Below are positions 12,401 through 19,684 of a DNA stretch of 64,000 nucleotides, piece after piece. The notes under the pieces were generated by a model. The model had not been told where the DNA came from, ran no database searches, and saw nothing but the letters and a program-made list of their open reading frames with translations. Location of the stretch: assembly GCA_007026445.1 (NCBI GenBank), contig VDMD01000020.1, forward strand, positions 310,001-374,000, given 5' to 3'. How positions within the stretch are numbered: position 1 is the first letter of the stretch; each line of letters opens with the position of its first letter. Source of the DNA: Schizophyllum amplum (lineage: Eukaryota; Basidiomycota; Agaricomycetes; Agaricales; Schizophyllaceae). Both the position numbers and the translations under genes were made by a program.

Positions 12401-12816
12401 GTTCTGACACGCTGAGGTACGAGGGCTGGCTTCGAGGTGCGTCGCGAGAAGAAGGATGTTATAGGCTTCGTCCTGGTAGACTTAGACTTCTCCGTGCATT
12501 TCTTGCTGGTCCAGTGCTGGGATACGAGATTCTTGAGGCCACCGTTTCCGCAATTGACTTCCTCTTTGCAGCGCGGACATGTGACAAGACCTCCCGGACC
12601 GAGTTCAACTCCCTCGAGCTCGTTGGCAGCCAATTCGAGCACATCGGAGGATGGGGGCATGGGTAGGGCTTGGATACTGGTCGCTGCCTGATGTGCTGGT
12701 GCCGTCAAGGGGCAAATTTTCATTATTCGGGCGCTCTTCGCGCACCGCGACTGCTTCCAGTGTTGGTACGTGTTGACAATTGTGTCCACTGGGAGTAAGG
12801 CTCCAACCCATTCCAT
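6409..12816 (-). CDS. Very large P-element-like transposase-domain protein with PHD-like C-terminus, disrupted by a hAT insertion
   Basis: Exons 5'-3': 11930-12816, 7983-11880 (containing the 10251-10883 insertion), 7338-7932, 6916-7286, 6549-6859, 6409-6498. Omitting the insertion and one target-site copy keeps every junction in phase and gives 1836 residues. Visible parts: an N-terminal zinc cluster (C80, C83, H101, C107); a core with SDGE (about 763), a KDYKHVAFKRVRN motif (about 810) and TDRLETLFGILR (about 989), matching the D/D/E layout of P-element/THAP9 transposases; two Cys/His clusters in exon 3 (CRYCDYPF, CGICLRPYTLC); an acidic stretch; and a C-terminal PHD-like finger (CECGLH ... 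GCETRWYHSHC ... WKCCGC). I recognise it as an agaricomycete multi-copy orphan family. Transposition or chromatin function is inference. The allele is probably inactive because a stop follows the MYD codons at 10881. An internal Met at 12723 is an alternative start. Confidence 0.75.
10243..10250. repeat. Target-site duplication of the hAT element, left copy
   Basis: GTCGTACA, identical to 10884-10891 and directly abutting the TIR. Its eight-base length supports hAT-type integration. Confidence 0.9.
10251..10883. mobile_element. Non-autonomous hAT-type element (MITE-like), 633 bp
   Basis: The ends are terminal inverted repeats: TAGTGTTGTGCAGGGC at the left and, reverse-complemented, TAGTGTTGTGCGGGCA at the right (11 perfect bases, then similar). 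The flanks are a perfect 8-bp direct repeat GTCGTACA at 10243-10250 and 10884-10891. An 8-bp duplication with TIRs starting TAGNG is the hAT signature. The interior has no transposase, and both subterminal regions are packed with GGGCAGGG-type repeats, a usual place for transposase-binding sites. It lies inside exon 2 of the large P-element-like gene. Confidence 0.9.
10884..10891. repeat. Target-site duplication of the hAT element, right copy
   Basis: GTCGTACA, the partner of 10243-10250. Deleting one copy plus the element restores an uninterrupted host reading frame. Confidence 0.9.
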
Positions 12817-13019
12817 TCCGAGTACACTTTTTCCATAATTACTCAGTATCCTGTATATACCAAGTAGTACTCAGTAATTACTGGGTATAATCAGTTGAAA
12901 ATGCGGAATATTTGTGTGTCACTATATGAGGGCTATGGGGGTGTTATGCAGTACATACAAGCATGCATAGTAGCTATATACCAGTTACTAACAAATATGG
13001 ACCGAAAACTACAAGATCT
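12817..13019. other. AT-rich spacer upstream of the large transposase-like gene
   Basis: It contains several copies of an AGTAATTACT/AATTACTCAG-type motif (about 12836-12890). The same motif recurs on the far side of the retrotransposon (18600-18682). It probably holds the promoter of the large minus-strand gene, cut from its distal part by the retrotransposon insertion. Confidence 0.45.
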
Positions 13020-13352
13020 TCTCACGAGCTAAGGATGCGCAGGACGCGTAAGACCTCAGTCTTCCTGCAGTGAGGGTAAAGACTATATTCGTACCTAAGG
13101 ATGCGCAGGACGCGTAAGACTAAGGTACTGTTAGCTGAGGATAAAGTAAATGTAGTGTAAGACGCACCCTCAGTCTTCCTGCAGTGAGGGTAAAGACTGA
13201 GGGGCGGAAAAGGGCGGAGCCCCTATAAAAGTAAGCGTTAGAATTCCCTAATTGGGAATTGTGACGGTGCAAGGTACTTAGATGCACCGTGTGACGTGAC
13301 ACGGTGCGTCGGGCTGAAGGCAGGCTCGTCCGCCTACCCACCACTTTTGACA
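13020..13352 (-). repeat. 3' LTR of the Copia element
   Basis: 333 bp, identical to the other LTR except for one base. It contains two direct-repeat pairs: CTAAGGATGCGCAGGACGCG-type at 13029-13054 and 13095-13120, and CTCAGTCTTCCTGCAGTGAG-type at 13055-13084 and 13169-13198. A TATAAAAG box is present but points antisense to the element. The Pol stop codon lies inside this LTR. Confidence 0.97.
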
Positions 13353-16300
13353 CTCCCACTCGAGCCTGGCCGTAAGCCCATGCCCAAGCAGAACTTGAGA
13401 TGCTTCTCGTGAGGAAGGGGCTTGGTAAATATGTCCGCCACCATCTCGTCGGTAGGATACCAAGTCACCACGCACTCGCCCGTTGCCACAAGCCCATCGC
13501 GGATGTAGTGGTACTTCCGCTGGATGTGCTTGGTCCGCGCTCGGAACTGCGGGTCCTGGCTGAGGATGATAGCTGCACGGTTATCACACCGGAGCTCCGT
13601 CGACCCATTTTGCGGCTGCCCAAGTTCCTCGAAGAAGGAGCGTAGCCAGGCTAGGTGCTGACCCGCATTCGCTAATCCGATGTATTCGGACTCCGTGGAG
13701 GAGAGGGAGACCATGGACTGACGCTTGCTGGACCATCCGATCGCGCCACGGCTGGAGATGAACACAAATCCAGAGGTGGACTTGGATGTGTCGTGATCGC
13801 CGCCCCAGTCGGCATCAGTGTAGCCGTGGAAGTCGAGGTCCATGCCAGTGTCGGCACCGTCATAGCAGAGGCACCAGTCCCGTGTCTTCTTCAGGTAGCG
13901 AAGGACGCGCTTCGCGATCTCCCAATGGCATGCCTTGGGGTCTGCGCTGTAGCGGCCCAAGACGCCTACCACATATGCCAGGTCGGGGCGGGTGCCCAAC
14001 ATCGCGTACATGAGAGATCCAACGACGCTCTGGTAGGATACCACAGGACCGCCTTTGGCGAGTGACATGTGGGTCCGGGTCTCGTTATCCGAAGGATCGT
14101 CGGCGGTAACGCGCACGCTTGTGGACATTGGGGTCCCAACTCCCGTACAGTCGGACATGCCGTATCGCTCTAGGACGGTGTCGATGTACTTGCGCTGTGA
14201 GAGGGAGAGGGCGCGCTTGCCGGGATGCTGGATGATCTCGATGCCAAGGAGGTACTTGGCGGGCCCTAGGTCGCGCATCTTGAAGCAAGCTGAGAGCTTC
14301 TTCTTCATCTGGTCCATGAAGGGACGAGACGTAGCGGCGAGGAGGAGGTCGTCAACGTAGACCACGAGGAAGCAGACCTGCTTGCCATCCCGGAAGACAT
14401 AGAGGCAAGTCTCCGAGTTGAGACGCACAAAGCCGAGGTTGTCGAGCTTTTGGTGGAGGGTCTGGTTCCATGTGCGTCCGGCTTGCTTGAGGCCGTAGAC
14501 CGACTTCTTGAGCCGCCAACAGTGTCCGGGCTTGATGTCTACACCAGTGGGAGGCATCATATGGAGCAGCTGCGTTAGTTCCCCATTGAGGTAGGCCGTG
14601 TTGACGTCCATCTGGTCAGCAAGGAGGCCAAGCTTGACGCAGAGGCAGAGGAGGATGCGGATGGATTCCAGGCTAGCGACGGGGGCGAAGACGTCCTGAT
14701 AGTCGATTCCCTCACGCTGAGTGAAGCCGCGCGCAACAATGCGCACCTTGTACCTCTCGATGTTGCCCTTCGCATCTTCCTTGATGGAGAAGACATGCTT
14801 TGAGGTGATGGGCTTGACCCCTGTTGGGATCGGAACCTCTTCGACAACGTCGTTCAGCTTGAAGCTGTTCAACTCTTCCGACTGCGCGTCAAGCCACCTG
14901 TCTCTGTCCGGACTGGCCATAGCCTGTGCCCACGTATCGGGGACCTTCCGCGCACCGCTGCTAGAGCGCCCACCAGTGGCGGCGCCTGCAAAGAGCTCGT
15001 CCTCCATGAAAGAGAGGTTGGCAGATTCCTCGTCAAGCTCTGGCGCTGGTGCTTCCTCGGCGGGTTCTGGCGGAGGCGGAGACGGAGGCGCGGGTTCAGC
15101 GGGCGCTCCCTCACGGGCTGCTCTGCGCTCTTCGAGCTGTGCCTCTCGTTCGCGGATCTGGGTGTGCCTCTTCTCCCGCTGTTCGCTCTGCAACCTTTGC
15201 TGTCGCTCGCGAGTCTCGAGATAACCGCTATCCTTTGGCTTGGAGGCCTTCCGCTCCTGTGGGGTGCGTAGACCAGCCCGGCGAGACGGTCCAGGTTCTG
15301 GCGCAGGAGGTGGTGGCACCTCATTTGGCAAGGATAGGCGGGGAATCCGTGAGGTCCTCTCCCGGCGGCGTGGGGCACGTTCGGCTGGCTCAGGTGAGGG
15401 TCCACGGCTGGATGGAGGAGAGTCTCCCACTGACTCTGGCGCAGGTGGTGCTGGTCCTCCCACTCGACCTGGACGGGGTGGTGGAGGTGCATCGTCATCG
15501 TCCTCGTCGTCATCAGGTGGTGAGGAGATGTTGCGCGGGCGGAGATGCTTGCGGAAGTCCTCCCACTGCTCGTCGTCATCTTCAGAGCGCAACTCGGCTG
15601 GTGCGGAGGAGGCATCATCAAATTTGACATGGCGCGACGTGAATATCTTGCCGGTGGAGATTTCCAGGAGCTTGTAGCCTTTTGTCCCCTCCGAGAGTGC
15701 ATAACTGATGAATACGCAGCGGCGGGCCCGGTCAGCGAACTTCCCCTTGCGGAGCTTCTTGTCAATGAGGGGATAAGCTGGGCAGCCGAAGGGATGTAGG
15801 TCGCTGAGGTTGACCGGGCGCTTGACCTTGCGGAGGCGGTTGCGCGGCAGCTCCCCCTTGTGCCGACTGGCGGGGGAGATGTTGATGGTATCGGCTGAGT
15901 ACTGCATGGCGTATGTCCAGTACTTCCGCGGGAGTCCTGACGCGGCAAGGTTGGTGATCGCCCGGGTGACCAATGTCTGGTTCATGCGCTCGGCGATCCC
16001 GTTCTGCTCCGGCGTGTACGGGTTGGTCTTCTCGTGGATGATGCCGTGCTTGCGGAACTCGGCCTCGATAGCTTTCGAGGTGAACTCGCCACCGCCATCA
16101 GTTCGGAAGAACTCGATCCAGCCGTCCAGCCACTCCCACTCCTCGATGGGGTTTCCAGTTTCGCGCTCGCGCTGGAGGCGCCACTCCCGAAGCTTCTTCA
16201 GCACCTCGGACTTCTTGTGCGTGAAGATGACCCAGACATTTGACGAGAAATGGCAGACCAGGACGATCCAGTAGAGGAGGCCGCCGGGGCCGGCGGGTGA

Positions 16301-17980
16301 GACTGGACCACCGACGTCGCAGGACACGAACTGCAGGGGATGTGTGGCGCGAGTCGTACTCCGCTTGAAGGGTAGCTTCTTCATCTTCCCCATGATGCAT
16401 GGCTCGCAGAAGGAAGGAACGCCGGTGAGCGTAGTGACACCCTGCAGCTGGTTATGCCGGACCATATTGCGGAGGCTTTCATGGTTTGTGTGACCCATGA
16501 GGTGGTGCAGGCGGTTGATGTCCATGGCGAAGGCGGCATGCTCGTCCATGCCCAGCGGCTGGCAGTCGACGTGGTAGAGGCCGCTCTTCCGCTTGGCAAT
16601 GCAGGCAACATCGTCCGACGAGTTGCGCACCACACATGTATCGCCTTCGAAGACAACGCGCATACCACTCTTGGTGATCTGCGGGACGGAGATGAGAGTG
16701 AGGGCAAGGTCGGGGACATGGAGCGCGTCCTTGATTTCAAAGTCGCGCATGCCGTCCGGTGTTCTGGCTGAGAAGCGGAGGGTGCCCTTCCCAATAGCCT
16801 TGACGATGGAGTCGTTGCCCAGGTGGACATCGCGCGGCGACTCAAGCTTCCGGTAGGTGCCCAGTTCGAAGTAGCAGTCAAGGTTGGACATCGTCTTCGA
16901 AGCACCAGAGTCCATGATGGTGGCCTTTTTCCGCTTGGAGGGGCTGGGATCGGACGAGACATAGGCGGAAATCTTCTTGTAGGTGCGAGTAGAGATGACA
17001 TGTGCTTCGTCTACATCAGAGTCCGAGTCCGAGTCCGAGTCCGACCCCTTCTTGCGCTGCGCAGCGCGATTCACCTTCTCCCTCCCCTTCTTCTTCTTCG
17101 CCTTCGCCTCCTCGATGGCCTTCTTCCCTTCATGACACTCCTCGGTGCCATGGAAGCTGCCAGGGCCATGCCATAGGCATCCCTTCGGCTGCTTCTTCGC
17201 CTTCTCCTTGCCCTTCGACTTCTTCGACGAGCTCACGCGTGGCGTGCTGGCGGCGTGGGCCTGCTCGTCGTTCTCGTCTTCAGACTCCTCGTGCTTCGTG
17301 GCGTGAGCACGGAGCTTCGCCTCCACACCGTCTAGCGTGAGCGGGTTGGTAGGGGTGGCGGAAGCAGAGATGGTGGAGGAGAGGATCTTGTACTCGTCGT
17401 TGTCTGGGAGGGAAGCGAGGAGGATGAGGGGAGTGAGGGAGGAGTTGATGGCGAACTTGAGGGTGTCGAGGCGCTCGATCATCTGACGCATGAGCTGGAG
17501 GTGGGCGTTCATGGTCTTGTCGCCGATCTGGCCGTCCTCGGGCAGCTTGAGGCGCGTCCGCATCAGCTTGATGAGGATGCCGAGGGCGGACTCCGCTGTG
17601 TTCGTCTGCTCGAACTCCTTGGTGAGTGCGTCCCAGAGGTCCTTGGCGCTCTTCTGCTGGCGGTACTTCAGCGTGAGGGAGTTGGAGAGCTTGCTGCGGA
17701 TGGTGGCGAGGGCACGGCTGTTGCGATATTGCCAGCTGTTCCTCCGATCGGTGGAGGTACCGGTCGCCGGAGCGGTAGAGGAGGTGGTGCCAGCACCTGG
17801 GGAGGGGGACGTTGCGCCTGCGGGCGTCGTAACCGTGATCGACGGTGTCTGCGGCTCCGAGCCGTCGACAATGCCCATGAGGTCCTCCTTGTTCAGGAGG
17901 TCCCCCATGCGTACGCTCCAGAGGGGCCAGTCATTGGGCCCATGGAGGAAGCCGCTCTGGTCCGCCGTGTCCGAGGTCAT
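13334..17980 (-). CDS. Copia Gag-Pol polyprotein
   Basis: A single uninterrupted frame. The first in-frame ATG is at 17980, giving 1548 residues, the usual size for fungal Copia elements. In order: a Gag-like UBN2-type region (about 85-225); a Cys/His cluster (CLWHGPGSFHGTEEC) where a zinc knuckle is expected; a Ser-Asp repeat; a protease with DSGAS (about 356); a GAG-pre-integrase HxxxH/CxxC region; an integrase with SCDVGGP, RTDGGGEF and PEQNGIAERMN carrying the D, D and E (about 556-660); a long Pro/Glu/Arg-rich linker; a reverse transcriptase with DVNTAYLNG and YVDD (about 1207); and RNase H with YTDADW and SSTESEY. The frame runs 19 bases into the 3' LTR. Gag and Pol are one frame with no visible frameshift site, so the Gag:Pol ratio must be set another way. 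Confidence 0.96.
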   Translation of the reverse strand: MTSDTADQSGFLHGPNDWPLWSVRMGDLLNKEDLMGIVDGSEPQTPSITVTTPAGATSPSPGAGTTSSTAPATGTSTDRRNSWQYRNSRALATIRSKLSNSLTLKYRQQKSAKDLWDALTKEFEQTNTAESALGILIKLMRTRLKLPEDGQIGDKTMNAHLQLMRQMIERLDTLKFAINSSLTPLILLASLPDNDEYKILSSTISASATPTNPLTLDGVEAKLRAHATKHEESEDENDEQAHAASTPRVSSSKKSKGKEKAKKQPKGCLWHGPGSFHGTEECHEGKKAIEEAKAKKKKGREKVNRAAQRKKGSDSDSDSDSDVDEAHVISTRTYKKISAYVSSDPSPSKRKKATIMDSGASKTMSNLDCYFELGTYRKLESPRDVHLGNDSIVKAIGKGTLRFSARTPDGMRDFEIKDALHVPDLALTLISVPQITKSGMRVVFEGDTCVVRNSSDDVACIAKRKSGLYHVDCQPLGMDEHAAFAMDINRLHHLMGHTNHESLRNMVRHNQLQGVTTLTGVPSFCEPCIMGKMKKLPFKRSTTRATHPLQFVSCDVGGPVSPAGPGGLLYWIVLVCHFSSNVWVIFTHKKSEVLKKLREWRLQRERETGNPIEEWEWLDGWIEFFRTDGGGEFTSKAIEAEFRKHGIIHEKTNPYTPEQNGIAERMNQTLVTRAITNLAASGLPRKYWTYAMQYSADTINISPASRHKGELPRNRLRKVKRPVNLSDLHPFGCPAYPLIDKKLRKGKFADRARRCVFISYALSEGTKGYKLLEISTGKIFTSRHVKFDDASSAPAELRSEDDDEQWEDFRKHLRPRNISSPPDDDEDDDDAPPPPRPGRVGGPAPPAPESVGDSPPSSRGPSPEPAERAPRRRERTSRIPRLSLPNEVPPPPAPEPGPSRRAGLRTPQERKASKPKDSGYLETRERQQRLQSEQREKRHTQIREREAQLEERRAAREGAPAEPAPPSPPPPEPAEEAPAPELDEESANLSFMEDELFAGAATGGRSSSGARKVPDTWAQAMASPDRDRWLDAQSEELNSFKLNDVVEEVPIPTGVKPITSKHVFSIKEDAKGNIERYKVRIVARGFTQREGIDYQDVFAPVASLESIRILLCLCVKLGLLADQMDVNTAYLNGELTQLLHMMPPTGVDIKPGHCWRLKKSVYGLKQAGRTWNQTLHQKLDNLGFVRLNSETCLYVFRDGKQVCFLVVYVDDLLLAATSRPFMDQMKKKLSACFKMRDLGPAKYLLGIEIIQHPGKRALSLSQRKYIDTVLERYGMSDCTGVGTPMSTSVRVTADDPSDNETRTHMSLAKGGPVVSYQSVVGSLMYAMLGTRPDLAYVVGVLGRYSADPKACHWEIAKRVLRYLKKTRDWCLCYDGADTGMDLDFHGYTDADWGGDHDTSKSTSGFVFISSRGAIGWSSKRQSMVSLSSTESEYIGLANAGQHLAWLRSFFEELGQPQNGSTELRCDNRAAIILSQDPQFRARTKHIQRKYHYIRDGLVATGECVVTWYPTDEMVADIFTKPLPHEKHLKFCLGMGLRPGSSGSVKSGG

Positions 17981-18034
17981 GGCGAGAGCGGGAGAGTGAG
18001 TCGTATAGATGAGGTCTTGCTCAGCTAGGCGCTT

Positions 18035-18049
18035 GCGGGGCTCATAACC
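18035..18049 (-). promoter_or_regulatory. Primer-binding site matching initiator tRNA-Met
   Basis: Directly after the 5' LTR the element strand reads GGTTATGAGCCCCGC. This is the exact 15-base complement of nucleotides 25-39 (anticodon stem and loop) of the initiator tRNA-Met gene at 31083-31154. Copia and Ty5 are known to prime with an internal or half tRNA-iMet, and copia uses a fragment ending at nucleotide 39, as here. Confidence 0.88.
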
Positions 18050-18382
18050 TCTCACGAGCTAAGGATGCGCAGGACGCGTAAGACCTCAGTCTTCCTGCAG
18101 TGAGGGTAAAGACTATATTCGTACCTAAGGATGCGCAGGACGCGTAAGACTAAGGTACTGTTAGCTGAGGATAAAGTAAATGTAGTGTAAGACGCACCCT
18201 CAGTCTTCCTGCAGTGAGGGTAAAGACTGAGGGGCGGAAAAGGGCGGAGCCCCTATAAAAGTAAGCGTTAGAATTCCCTAATCGGGAATTGTGACGGTGC
18301 AAGGTACTTAGATGCACCGTGTGACGTGACACGGTGCGTCGGGCTGAAGGCAGGCTCGTCCGCCTACCCACCACTTTTGACA
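18050..18382 (-). repeat. 5' LTR of the Copia element
   Basis: 333 bp, and the promoter-side LTR in element orientation. It carries the same two internal direct-repeat pairs as the other LTR. The GATCT target duplication follows at 18383-18387. Confidence 0.97.
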
Positions 18383-18387
18383 GATCT

Positions 18388-19684
18388 CTCCCAGAACACC
18401 ATCATAATTGGTTAACAAATTGTGATTAATAATCGTTAAGTATGTCAAAATATAACTGACCTCGCCAATAACCAAGACAACCAAAATTTGAGGCAATCTA
18501 AAGAAAGGAGGGCAATATAGTCTCTTCCAGTGGGTGATTTGAGGGCTACACAAGGCCCATAACTGGCTTAGATAAGGTAACTGGATACTGGATACAGTAC
18601 TAAGTAATTACCGGATACTCGGTTGCCCGTAATGACTCAGTAACATTAATCAGTATAAACCGAGTATACTCAGTAATTACTTGAATTGGTTGGAGCCTTA
18701 ACTGGGAGCGGCACGTGGGGCACGTGGCATGGCATCCCTTATACGAGGTGTGATAGTCATACCTTATCATACTCAGGAAGGTCCAGGAAGAGTCATTGCA
18801 CACCACAAGTGCTCCTAAGGTCGTTTTTCGTGGCCTGAAATAAGACAGACGAAATTATTTTTAAGGCGACCTCAGACCCCCCCTCCCTCCCCTCCCCTGG
18901 TACGCTATTTTTAGATCGGCACCCCCTTGCTTGACACAGCTGTACAGACAATGACAGGATTCGACCCGCATCCCCATCTACAGAATCATTTCTTCTCGCA
19001 TTATGAATACCCTTGACCCTGTCTAGAGCTGTAGCCCATGCACATGTATGTAGTACAAGCTGTTGTTGCCCATCTGTTTATATTGGCCTCTGTCCGTCTG
19101 CAACCCGCAGTCCGTTGTTCATGTACCAGCCGAGCAGGAAGTAATACACACCCTCATCTTGTATGCATCCCTAGTCCTGCGTCTAACAAGGATACCCTTT
19201 CTTGCATAGTGCTGTATACCCTGGTACCGCTTTTATAGCCCAGCCCCCCGCAGTACACCGCTCCCTTACTTGCGTTGTATCTATACTATGCGTGTCAACG
19301 ACTCGGATTCACGCGCGGGGACGATGCCCCTGACTTGACATGGCAGTCATGCACAGCGCTCAGTCCTCACTCAGCGTCACAGCTCAAAGTGCTTGGGGAC
19401 GTCTATTGCATATGTATGCAGAAACAGGTAGAGAGGAAGTTAGAACGTGTATGATGCGGAAAGATGCAATATGTGTTGTACTAGAACTACTTAGTATGTA
19501 GGTCATCTCAGGCTGAGCTAGATGGCCGAAAAGAAATGCATAGATGAACTACAATCCCGCGCCGCCCGAGGGCACGAATTCGAAGAACGACTGAGGGCCA
19601 CGGATGGGAGATCGACGTCTTCCGGAGGTGCTGTCGTCGAGGCCCGTCGTACGCATCTGTAGAGCCGTAGAACTACAGGATGCC
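18388..19684. other. Intergenic region with AGTAATTAC motifs
   Basis: No gene recognised. Bases 18600-18682 repeat the AGTAATTAC motif seen left of the retrotransposon. At 18688-18700 lies a 13-base inverted match (GGTTGGAGCCTTA) to the start of the large transposase-like gene. A run of C/CCCT occurs near 18877-18898. The end of the region is presumably the 3' flank of the following minus-strand gene. Confidence 0.45.

Larger units (their letters stand above)
13020..18382 (-). mobile_element. Complete Ty1/Copia LTR retrotransposon, 5363 bp
   Basis: Two 333-bp LTRs (13020-13352, 18050-18382) flank one long Gag-Pol frame read on the minus strand. The outer flanks are the 5-bp target duplication GATCT (13015-13019 and 18383-18387). 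Read in element orientation the LTRs start TGTCAAAAG and end CTCGTGAGA. The domain order protease, integrase, reverse transcriptase, RNase H identifies Ty1/Copia (Pseudoviridae-like). The LTRs differ at one position only (T at 13255 against C at 18285), so insertion was recent and the copy may still be active. Confidence 0.97.

Noticed and set aside
13020..13200. Regular spaced repeats in the LTR that could suggest a CRISPR-like array
   Set aside because: They are two pairs of direct repeats, duplicated because both LTRs carry them. Not an array, and the host is a eukaryote.
15049..15948. Open frames on both strands inside the Copia linker
   Set aside because: Shadow frames of the Pro/Glu/Arg-rich Gag-Pol linker. 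The main frame is continuous with integrase and reverse transcriptase.
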